DNA of 64,000 bases, taken from NCBI GenBank assembly GCA_029718625.1, contig CM056385.1:23991276-24055275 (forward strand), in the 5' to 3' direction. Made by a program: the position numbers and the translations under genes. Within the stretch, counting starts at the first letter, position 1; the number at the start of each line of letters is the position of its first letter. Shown here in pieces: positions 13,201-33,115 of the stretch. The notes under the pieces were generated by a model. The model saw only the letters and a program-made list of their open reading frames with translations. It had not been told where the DNA came from and did not search any database. Origin of the DNA: Synaphobranchus kaupii. Lineage: Eukaryota > Chordata > Actinopteri > Anguilliformes > Synaphobranchidae.

Positions 13201-16200
13201 GGGCCAAACACTTTGCAGAAGAGTATGGTGAGAAGGCTGTCAACAAAGTGAAGAGTGTCCGTGATGAAGGTACTACCTCAATTTCACTCATTTGTAAAGA
13301 AATACTTGAGATTGAAAATGAAAGTTGCATAGCTGACAAGCATAGCTAAATCAGTAAAAAGAAATTGAGGGATGCTGAAAAGTAAAACATTAATTTGAAA
13401 AATGAAAAAAGTTTGTTATTGAAAAAAGGGGAAAATGGGATATTGCACACATGATAACTTTCAGAAACGTTTTTTGTCTATGGTCTATGGCAGGGGTAGG
13501 CAAGCGATGTTTATGGTTCTCGTTCCATCCAAGCTTGATCACAAGTCTTTATCCATTATTTAGAGCCTGACTGGTGAACCAGCTGAATACCTCCAATACG
13601 TGGTCACATGGTGCTCATTAAGCCTAATAATCAATCCAATTATGCAGTTATAGGTTTGGATGGAGCATAAACCAGGAACATCTCTGGCACTTCAGGACTA
13701 GGGTTGCCTACCCCTGGTATATAGCCTTTGCCGTAGATTCGGTACTGGCACTGGTAAATGTTGTGTGAGGATTCATATTCTCCCTGGACCTTGGTTTGTC
13801 TCAGTGTTCCACACGGACCAGGATGACCCCTCCTCTAGTGATGATGAGGGAATGCCCTACACCAGACCACTCAGATTCAAGACTTCTCACAGCTTCAAGG
13901 GCCCTTTCGATTTTGACCAGATAAAAGTTGTCCAGGACTTGAGTGGGGAGCACACGGTGAGAGTTTGTGTTGTCACCTGCAGGTTCTGCTTACCTTGTTC
14001 ATTTCAGCCGCTAAGTTACTGCTGTCATCCATGTCAGCCTCCAGCTGTAGTTAGTTCCCTGAAAAATTATTAGTAGTTTACTTTTCCATTATCATTTAAA
14101 ATGTAATAAATCTGACCTGATTTTAATGTAAAAGCTCAATTATTTGAGCCCAATAAGTGTTTAGCTTGAAGTACTAAGAACACAGCTAAACATTACCCTA
14201 ATATAACTATTTTAGAAATTATATTTCCAACTGCCTTTTAATTATAGACTTGTTGTATCATATTTATTTTAATTGGGAAGGCTGAGGGAGTGTTTGGTCA
14301 CATGCTTGTGTAGGTATGTCCTTTTGTGTTGAACACTGCCATGCTGTGTTTCAGGGTGCCGTATGGACAATGAAGTTCTCTCACTGCGGAAGACTGCTGG
14401 CCACCGCAGGACAAGACAACGTTGTGCGGATCTGGGTGTTGAAGAATGCCTTCGACTTCTTCTACAACATGCGGATGAGGTACAACACAGAAGGTAGTCC
14501 ATCCAGTTCATAAAATATATTTACTTGATTTTGTCGACACATCAGACATGTGCAGCTGACAAAATTACACTGCCGCAACGCTGCAATTTGTTAGGCAATC
14601 GTTAACATAGGTTTTTGTTAACATTAATTATATTATATTATGTCCACATAATTATTATTCCGAAACCTCCTCTTTTGAGTGGACGTTTCTGAATAATTTA
14701 CTCTAATGGTACGTGAATAATTCATGAACGCTTAAATAGGTTAGCAGTACATGCTAAGAAAAGAAAGTGCTGAGTCTAACCATGTATAGAGTGCGACTTG
14801 CAGGACGCATGCAGGTTGTCCTTCATTGCTGTTTACCCTCCTTCCTTAGGTCGGGTTTCACCATCCCCTTCTCAGGAAAGCTTGTGCTCTTCCAAATCAG
14901 ATGCAGATGGTGGGGTAAGCAGCTAAATGTAGTCAAGAGCCCCTATGGAAAAAGAATACACTGCAGTATATTGTAAATATATCAAAATTATCTTCACAAT
15001 ATATTTAAAATATACTACAGTATATTACATTTCCATAAGGGAGACCTGTGACCCTTGTGCCTAAAGACATGAAACCATATACAAAACATGTTAACGTCAT
15101 TTTTATACAATTGAAGATGCACTCCTTCACTGTCACATTAATAGTAGGCTGTGTAGTCGGGGCAGATAGATAATGCTACAGGTCATTTTTGAGGTCTGTT
15201 TAACATTAAAAAAAGTCCATAATCTATTTTGCACACAGCACTGGCCCTAAGAAAAACTTCAAAGTTCAGTATCTGACCAAAGTTTATTGGCATATTAACC
15301 CGTTTTAATTCCCGCCCGCTCACAGACAGCCCCCTGCTGAAAAATGAGAATGAAATCGCAGAATCAAGTTATGCTGAATTGCATGGAAAGCCAACATAAA
15401 CAAATCTGTTCTGGTCTATTTGGGGCAAACCATTTTATGGTCAATTTATGTGGTAAAGCCAGAGGAATTAAAAATGTATAGCTATCCATGATCCTGCGAG
15501 TCAGTGAGAGGGTGATTTCACTGTCTCCAGATTAACAACGCCCCAGAGGACCCTGATACTGAAGACAGGAACGCCCCCTTCCGACAGGTCCCCTTCTGCA
15601 AGTACAAAGGGCACACAGCTGACCTGCTGGACCTGTCCTGGTCTAAGGTGAGAGGTCACACACCCTAAACTCAGATCACATTTAACCATCTTTCCCCTAT
15701 GTCTGCACTGCACTGATGTAATGCCATTGAGTTAACTTCTGATGATTCCAATATTGCCACTGTCTCCTCAGAACTACTTCCTTCTGTCATCATCAATGGA
15801 CAAGACGGTCAGGCTGTGGCATGTATCAAGGAGAGAGTGTTTGTGCTGTTTCCAGCACATAGACTTTGTCACGGCCATTGCTTTCCACCCCAGAGTAAGT
15901 GCGTCCCCCCTGCTGAGGAAGGCGTTAATGACTTCCACACCTCTGTATCAGCATGAGTGCGGCATGGCAGTATGGTGCGTGCTAACTTCCTCACTTGCGC
16001 TGTCAGGACGACCGCTACTTCCTCAGTGGCTCTCTGGACGGGAAGCTTCGGCTCTGGAACATTCCTGACAAGAAGGTGGCGCTGTGGAACGAGGTGGACG
16101 GGCAGACGCGCCTTATCACCGCCGCCAACTTCTGCCAGAACGGGAAGTACGCGGTCATTGGCACTTATGACGGGCGCTGCATCTTCTACGACACAGAGGT

Positions 16201-18644
16201 GCCGCGCCCCTCCCCTCAAAGAATATACATTTCCTATTTCCATCAATTTTCCAACTGCATGCTGTCACAGTATAAATTATGTGGTAGTTTCAACAATCTG
16301 TTTTGCTCTTTCAGCACCTTAAGTACCACACCCAAATCCATGTGCGATCTACCAGAGGCAGGAACCGAAACGGCCGCAAGATCACTGGGATAGAGCCACT
16401 GCCTGGAGAGAACAAGGTTATGGCAGTGCCTTAACACCCTTTCGGTTTAAAGTCAATTTCTGTTCAAAGCGAATTCACACCCGCAAGTGACAGTCAACCA
16501 TTTTGTCCCTGTATTTCCAACAAGTTTCCCCTTAAGAGCATATCACCATTTTATGGTGTTTGATAGCGGGGGACCTAGGTGGTGAATCCAGCCGAGTGCT
16601 TAGTGAAGTTATGTGCCCCACAGTCCTGAATCCTGACTGTGTCAGTGCCACCTGTGACAAGTACTGAGTCCCGCAGTCAATGCATAATTGACCATGGAAT
16701 CATTCCAGAAGGGAATGGTGCATTCAACAGGGTATTTCACGCCTTTTCATTTTGGTCGTAACACGCATAGTTCAGTTATAACTTGTAACATTTAGCAACA
16801 GTAAATTACATTAAGCTGTTATTTTTCATTAACTTGAAAATTGCTCACTTTAATTGATCGATGTTAAGTTGTATTAGCCATCTAAATTATTGTTACTGCA
16901 TTCCAGTTGAGTTACTGCAAGCCATTGTAGTTTATCACAGTTGAAATTTAATTTGCTCATTATTCGTATTAAGTAAGAATCGAAATGGCTACAGCATAGT
17001 TATGCAGAATGTGTATTACAGTATTGATCCTTTAAAAAATCTAAATATGTACTGTACATTAAACCATGTTTACACGTTAACATGTAACCTTTTTGTAGGA
17101 TTTATGTACAGGTGATGTACATGAAACCACATATAGTGTATCTACACATTTCTACGTGTTTGTTTTACATCTCACTCCAGGTCTCTTCGTTTCTTTGTAG
17201 ATTTTGGTGACTTCCAATGATTCAAGATCCGTTTATACGACTTAAGAGATCTCTCTTTGTCTATGAAGTACAAAGGTTCTGTCAACAGCAGCAGTCAAAT
17301 CAAAGCTAGTTTCAGGTAAGATTCCTTCTGTAAACTTTCAGCCAGTTGTTAGCTAGTTACCATTTATCCAGGTTAAATGTATGCTAAGGTGTTATCCTCA
17401 TTTTTCAGTCATGATTACTCATTCATCGTGAGTGGCTCAGAGGACAGATTTGTTTACATCTGGAGCACCTACCATGACTTGAGCAAATTCACCTCTGTCC
17501 GGCGAGACCGCAATGATTTCTGGGAAGGAATTAAAGGTAAGTAGAGGCATTTGTTAGTTTCCACTGCATGGAATTCTACAGTAAACCATTAGCTAGGAAG
17601 TATGCCATTAGAGTAGTTGCAAATCTACTAGGTTGTCATGTGTAAGGGATGTTTAAAGAAAAGTCAAAAAATTATTTGCACACAACAGAAATTACCCTTA
17701 GGGTCAGTATGTTCAAGGATATAAGTTTAACGATATATTCATCTAGACGTTAATTCCCACCCCTTGCACACAGAATACACCCTTTACTTGGTTCAGCACA
17801 TTTTGCTTAAATGTTTGCTCCCGTCTAGTTGAAATGAAGGTCTAGAAATGAAACCCAAGCAAATTCTCCAATGACCAACGAGACTGCAGTAACCTCTGGG
17901 AAGGAATTTGCAGTATTTAAGTAGTTAATCCTTTAACTAAGAATTCTACAGTAAACAATTACCCTGGACTTCAGTTTCGCAGGAATCCTTGCCTTAAGGG
18001 ATCATCCAACTGGGACACATTATGTCCAGCTGTGCTCCCATCCTCCATACTCCATGGAATGGAATTCCCAGGGTTTATACACAATGTATCATGAGTCTAA
18101 ATAGTTACAAGCGCTAATCTTACATCAAGAGAGAACTACATAATGAGCAGCTGATAGGTGAGGTGACATTTAGTGTGGCACAGCCCAGAATGGACCCCAG
18201 GAGCAGAATTGCAGTCAGAAGGTTCTGTGATTGACAGGGGAATTGTGTGTCCCATTTCTTCCCGGTTCCCTAGCCCACAATGCTGTTGTTACGTCTGCCA
18301 TCTTTGCACCCAACCCCAGCGCAATCATTCCATCTGAAGCTGGCCTGGAAACACTGGATGCAGACTGTAAGAGCTCAGACTCTGCAGACTCTGATACCAT
18401 CCCATCAGGTATAGTAAGGACATGCAAAGTGGAATCACAGCATCTTTGCAATACAGCCATGTCCTCCAAATAAACAGAATGGTTAACAGCGCAGAGTTCA
18501 TATTGACTCACAATTTTTTAAATATTTTTTGTTTTTGTTCTTTAACCTTCCTAAGGTGCCCTGAAGACAGATCACACAGAGGTACTGATCTCAGCAGACT
18601 TCACTGGAGCCATCAAAGTGTTCATCAACGTGAAAAAGTACTGA
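4226..18644 (+). CDS. wdr44: WDR44 (rabphilin-11), WD-repeat Rab11/VAP-binding scaffold; one-base frameshift in exon 17
   Basis: WDR44 binds Rab11 (and other Rabs), VAP proteins at the ER, and GRAF SH3 domains, and acts at the ER-endosome tubule interface (family knowledge). I joined 20 exons: 4226-4302, 5981-6014, 7187-7261, 8460-9021, 11180-11310, 11802-11894, 12051-12187, 12986-13069, 13163-13269, 13805-13956, 14355-14493, 14850-14914, 15531-15647, 15772-15894, 16007-16198, 16315-16416, 17201-17315, 17409-17536, 18274-18408, 18556-18644. Phases agree throughout except exon 17, which lacks one base. If in frame the product would be 885 aa (human about 913). An FFAT-like EFYDTTE sits at residues 10-16. 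A proline-rich stretch lies near 212-240 (exon 4). A conserved SGRELTDE segment precedes a basic [13 protein letters not shown] region. WD repeats run from about 485 to the end, with DNVVRIW, DKTVRLW, DGKLRLW and DRFVYIW strand ends. The start was chosen because [13 protein letters not shown] matches the acidic N-terminus of the family. The donor after exon 16 (AAG/GTTATG) is weak. Confidence 0.92.
5415..5861. repeat. Long inverted repeat (foldback/MITE-like) in WDR44 intron 1
   Basis: The left arm begins GGGACATTCCGTCAGAAATC (about 5415-5548). The right arm ends with its near complement, GATTTCTGATGGAATGCCCC (about 5707-5861). Matching stretches continue inward through gagacagggg...cctcaaagttgac. 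The arms span roughly 130-150 bases around an AT-rich centre. No coding capacity. Confidence 0.8.
10380..11012. mobile_element. hAT-like palindromic element in WDR44 intron 4
   Basis: Inverted arms at about 10420-10535 and 10725-10840 (catgccatgga ... tccatggcatg; acataaaaagaggtaaca and its complement). The right part, 10895-11012, is the reverse complement of the repeat that begins at 36588. No transposase is visible. Confidence 0.65.
11490..11502. repeat. Poly-C run (13)
   Basis: An uninterrupted run of 13 C in WDR44 intron 5, about 190 bases from a longer one. Confidence 0.9.
11680..11704. repeat. Poly-C run (25)
   Basis: An uninterrupted run of 25 C, preceded by tgtatgtatgtatgta, in WDR44 intron 5. 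The next exon begins about 100 bases downstream. Confidence 0.9.
12220..12607. repeat. Minisatellite, 43-bp unit, 9 copies, in WDR44 intron 7
   Basis: The unit contains tgtgtaatgtgtcatacac and taaccgtctactgatctctg. The array starts only about 32 bases after the exon 7 donor and ends near 12607. Copies are almost identical; the first two read CATTAAC and the later ones CACTAAC. Confidence 0.95.
13491..13716. mobile_element. hAT-type MITE in WDR44 intron 9
   Basis: Terminal inverted repeats CAGGGGTAGGCAA and TTGCCTACCCCTG bound a 226-base noncoding element. The 8-base flanks gtctatgg and gtatatag match at 6 of 8 positions, fitting a decayed hAT target-site duplication. Confidence 0.8.
14941..15041. 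repeat. Short palindromic MITE-like repeat, copy A
   Basis: About 100 bases starting CCCTATGGAAAAA and ending TTCCATAAGGG, with ctgcagtatattgtaaatat inside. It lies 26 bases after the donor of WDR44 exon 12. A second copy is at 35719-35818. Confidence 0.8.
17222..17242 (+). other. wdr44: Single-base deletion in WDR44 exon 17 causing an early stop
   Basis: Exon 17 opens in frame as I-L-V-T-S-N-D-S-R. The family continues with I-R-L-Y-D-L-R-D, and this is recovered only if one A is added after position 17227, where the sequence reads tcaagatccg. As written, the frame runs into TAA at 17243-17245, giving about 744 aa and losing the last WD blades. Downstream exons 18-20 are intact and in phase with the corrected frame. 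This favours a base-calling or assembly error in a short A run, but an allele-specific or fixed frameshift is possible. Confidence 0.85.
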
Positions 18645-19200
18645 GCTCAACCAACCGTCAACTGCAACCCGATCCCTCTCCATCCTGCATTTCACTTCAG
18701 AGTACATCTTGATGGCTTACTGCTGTATTATACCCTCAAATTAGGAAGAGGTAGTGTCCCCCCATCTTCCAGAGAACAGGAGCTCTTAAGCTAGAGGATG
18801 ATGGGAAGATGAAGAGGGAATCTGTTGAAATTGGGACACTGTTTGTCTGTTCTTGTTGGCATCTATTGTCCTTAGGGGACCAAAAAGAGAAATAGTGTAC
18901 TGCACAAGCAAATTATTAAACTGAGGAAATTCTAATTTGTCATTAGAACCTGGGATGTTTGTGGATTAACTGGTATGATTTCAATGGCCATGAGAAAACA
19001 ACTGCTCAAAGCACTGCTGCCGACAGGTACTCTTACCAGGTCAGTAGAGAAGAGTTTACAAAGATTTGACCAACAGGGTCAGATTCTCACAACAATGTTT
19101 CCTCAGACACCGTCATTTAATTTACAGCACTTTATGTTGTGAAAGAATTGAAAACTAAATGGATTCATAGATTTTTGTTTGTTCATCCTATAAAAATAAA
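18645..19200 (+). other. wdr44: WDR44 3' UTR with polyadenylation signal
   Basis: The sequence after the WDR44 stop contains no further recognisable coding exon. Canonical AATAAA hexamers occur at 19195-19200 and again at 19264-19269. The first is taken as the likely cleavage signal. A Tc1-like element begins at 19674, so the transcript probably ends before it. Confidence 0.5.
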
Positions 19201-19898
19201 GTGGCTATTTATGGCTTTTGAAGGTATGCTATTGAAGGTCACTGTGCCCCTTATTTTATGGTCAATAAATATGGTTATTTACAGGAGAATTCTTCTCCAC
19301 CTACACATTTGCAGTATTGGTGCAAAAAGAAAAAAACCCTGATGGGCATCTTCTCTCCATTGACGGCAAAATTAAGGGTCTTTATGAGGACAGTTGATAG
19401 ACTAAGGATGTAATAGATTGTTCAGTAATTTGTCTGTGTCAAGAGGGATGCCGCTTGTTACAGTTACCAGACTTTTGAAAAAATATATACTTTAAGACAG
19501 AGTTTAGTGAGCCAGATCACTTGTATGGTGTCTTGGGTGAAGTAGCAAACTTTTCCAGTTTGTATGTTGGGGAGTAATCTTTTCTTCTGCTGATGTAACA
19601 GAATTATAACTCAATTTGACAGTCAACTTCACAATGTCATTGTCAGGTTAGCAGATGTGTTGGCATTCACATACAGTGCCCACAGAATGATTGGCAACCT
19701 TAATTAATATGAGCGAAATGTACAGGATTAAATTCAATGAACTGTTCACCAAATCTCGGTACTTACATTTGTGGTATGAGGACAGCAGAGACTTTGTTCT
19801 GGAAAGCCTCCTAAATAGGTTGTTAGCAATAGGAGGTGGCATCTAATTGGAGACTTGGTGACCCCAGGATGCAAAAAACTTCTACAATTCTCAAACGG

Positions 19899-19948
19899 TG
19901 ATCCTTGGAGAAATTGTTCAATGGAGGCAACAATTTCTCCAAGGATCA
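19899..19948. repeat. Perfect 20-bp hairpin
   Basis: TGATCCTTGGAGAAATTGTT at 19899-19918 and its exact complement at 19929-19948 enclose a 10-base loop. It is inside the Tc1-like element. Confidence 0.95.
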
Positions 19949-20217
19949 ATGTTTGCTCAGTGTGTGTGGGGGCAAACCACACTTGCGTCATCTTACAGGC
20001 AAGTTCATCACCGCTCCAGTTGCTTTAAACTTCTTGCCCTAATGGTGGAAATAGGTTGTTTCAGACGTGAGGATATTTTTCTATAGCCATTGTCTGATTT
20101 ATGAAGGTCAACAAAATTTTGTCTCATTTGTGTGTTCTATGATCTTCCTCATGTTTATAGCCTGTGTCACCTCATGCTTGTACCCCAGTGAAACAGGAAG
20201 TTGAGAATGACCACATT

Positions 20218-20960
20218 ACATTACATTGGCAGACGCTTTTATCCAAAGCGATGTACAATAAGTGCATACCAAAGGTCATTGAAACAACTACAAACAGGTC
20301 TGATAAAAGTAGTTCTATCATAAATTAGCAGCTATCCATAGACATGAACATAAAGTATAGTTCACACAGTAAGTCTTAAGGCCAAGTCAGTAAGATATGG
20401 CTAAGTCTTAAGAGAAGTGAGGCCCGATTACGAGACATAAATTACATTTACGATACGATAGTGCTATATGAACGTGTTAGAGAATCAAGATACAGGATAC
20501 AAGAAACAGAAAACAAGATAGAAGTGTTATATGAAAGTTGTACTTGATTGGTGGGTCAGTCAAGATGGAGTCTGAAGAGGTGTGTCTTCAGGCCATGACA
20601 GAAAACAGGCAGTGACTGAGCATGTCGTAGAGGAAAGTTAGGGTGGAGAAGCTCTGCAGTTGATACGAGTGAGAACCATGCACACCAGAGGGCAGGAAGT
20701 GCAAGTTGCCCTCTGCTGCACCAGAACAGACTGGTCGAGCTGGAGTGTATTGCTGAATTGTTTTTTGTAGGTAGGAAGAGCCTGTCCTGTTGACTGCAGC
20801 GTAGGCCAGTCATAACTTTGAACCTGACGCTGGTGGTGACTGGCAGCCAGTGTTGTGACCTCAGCAGGGGAGTGATGTGCGAGAACTTCAGAAAGGTTGA
20901 CAAGTTGGGTAGCCGTGTTCTGGATCACTTTTAGCATCTCCGTCTTGTCGAGGACAAGGT
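20218..20960 (-). mobile_element. Nested teleost interspersed repeat with LINE-like RT tail
   Basis: The left end has the fish repeat motif cattggcagacgcttttatc followed by caaagcgatgtacaataagt. On the minus strand FSHITPLLRSQHWLPV resembles the C-terminal end of L2/Maui-type reverse transcriptases, followed by degenerate sequence. It is inserted within the Tc1-like element, so it is younger than that element. Exact borders are uncertain. Confidence 0.6.
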
Positions 20961-21305
20961 TCCTATAATAGTTTCTAGTCCCTAAAGACTCGGATGTGCT
21001 TAAAAAGAAGTAAAATGCGAATGGGAAGATACTTTAATTAGGTTTTGTTTGAGACTATTTCTAGCATTGCCAATAATTGTGACATTTTTTGAGGACTTTT
21101 TTATTTGTTTTTTTTCTTTGAATAATTTCACCTAAATTAAATTTGATTTCTCATATTTTAAGTGTAAGGTCATGCTGATAAATGACAGACATTTGCTCAT
21201 ATTATTTTTGCTCATATTTTCCAGGGTTTCCAATAATTCTTGTGGGCACTGTATTTCTTGGTGTTATGACCTTATAGGCATGCAAGAAGACACTGCCAAG
21301 AACTG

Positions 21306-21635
21306 TTTATTAAGTTTCAGTAACATTCTCGTAATAGATTTAAACATGGATTTACAAAACAAAACTAAAATAAAAACAAAATATTTATACAAATAATATT
21401 TAAACTTCCATTTTACAAAAATGTACCAAACCTTGACTCAAGCAGTCCTAGCACATGTTTTGTGTGATGCCATGGGGGGGGGGGGGTATCAACCTGGTGA
21501 GCCACACCAGACACACTGCGGTAGAAGAGTGAGTGGGACTCAGGCACCATTAAGTATTGGCAGAGTCTTTGTGTGTTTGTACTGTATGTTGGATGCTTAA
21601 GAAAGGGGAGGGTTGGGGCAGGGTGTGGGAGGGTT
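21306..21635 (-). other. u2surp: Probable 3' UTR of the U2SURP homologue
   Basis: This is the sequence following the minus-strand stop at 21638-21636. It includes a 13-base G run (21474-21486) and a minus-strand AATAAA (tttatt on plus) at 21306-21311. The transcript would end about 55 bases from the TA-flanked end of the Tc1-like element at 21251. The choice of signal is tentative. Confidence 0.35.
21474..21486. repeat. Poly-G run (13)
   Basis: 13 uninterrupted G in the presumed U2SURP 3' UTR (13 C in the transcript). Confidence 0.9.
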
Positions 21636-32080
<10,445 letters not shown>

Positions 32081-33045
32081 ACTACCGTTGATCTTTGGGT
32101 TTCTAGAAAACGGGTTTAGGCAACAACAAAAAAAGGCAATTTTTAATAAACTACAAATATGACATTGGTAGGGTCTGGAAGCGAATGTGTGAGATAAACC
32201 ATAATATTCTGCACATGCTGTGGTCGGATTATCAAAGCGTCAAAGTTAAACTATATTTACACACTTCAACGCGTAGAGGATTGTGAAAAAGTATGTGCGA
32301 AAGTATTATAGTACAAGACGGGCAAGAAGCCAGCTGACGTTATAGCCGTAGACTGCATCCTAACGCTAAAATGTTGGCTAATAATAACAATAATTAAATG
32401 TAACGCTAGCTAGCTTGTCAAGTATAACAATATGTAACGTTAAGTCACGTTAGTTAATGTTGCTGCTTCCATGCAATCATATTAGCTAACATCTATTCTA
32501 ACATTGCCAACAACAAACATCGAGAAGATAGGTTTTTAGATAGATTTTTACGGATAATAAAAGTCAGCTAACGTTAGCGAACAGATCATACTTTATCACA
32601 TCCGATCGAATGATTAGAGCATCATTACAAATGCTGTCAAAAAAAGAGGATTTTGTTATCTGCAGGACTGGTTAGCTAACTAGCTGTGTGTTGTGGCTAG
32701 CAACCTAGCTAATGCAAAAGTCTTGTCTTGGAATTTAATAACGTTACAAAGCAAACGACTTTCACGTATAACTGTGTAGTAATAACTAGAGACAGGAAGT
32801 AGCATCACGATAGTAAGCAGTGCCGTTAGCTGCAGAAATTGTAGCAAACTGACTAGCTAACGTTATGTTGGCTATGCCGAGATTTTTTGGGGGGATTGCA
32901 AACAAGCTATATTTTAGATGGTTTTTTGTTTGGCCATAGTTTGAAAATGACCACCATATTTGAGCTGACAGTTTCATTTGAACAATGCATTCAATTAATA
33001 ATGATGACACTGCACTGGCTACACTAAAGGAGTGCGAGAACTTAC

Positions 33046-33115
33046 ATTTTTACTCCAGTTTAATGTTGATCAACGCACCATACACTCGTTACTGCCCCGC
33101 CATGTTGAACTGATT
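33046..33115 (-). promoter_or_regulatory. u2surp: Putative noncoding first exon and promoter of the U2SURP homologue
   Basis: On the minus strand a clean donor (AAAAT/GTAAGT) lies at 33046/33045. A good acceptor (TTTTCTAG) opens at 32102, 22 bases before the start codon at 32080. This fits a short 5' UTR exon spliced over a 0.9 kb intron. The upstream end is not defined. The surrounding 32.3-33.2 kb region is rich in AACGTT words. Inference from splice signals only. Confidence 0.5.

Larger units (their letters stand above)
19674..21251. mobile_element. Tc1/mariner-like element, decayed, with nested insertion
   Basis: Terminal inverted repeats CAGTGCCCACAGAATGATTGG and the complement of the 3' end (CCAATAATTCTTGTGGGCACTG), flanked by TA at 19672-19673 and 21252-21253. 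A minus-strand open stretch (LHPGVTKSPIRCHLLLL) near 19.8 kb may be transposon-derived. The interior is interrupted by another repeat from about 20218 to 20960. The element occupies most of the gap between the convergent WDR44 and U2SURP genes. Confidence 0.85.

Noticed and set aside
4226..18644. Calling WDR44 a pseudogene
   Set aside because: Only one indel is present, with intact splice sites and frames elsewhere. A sequence error or recent allele is more likely.
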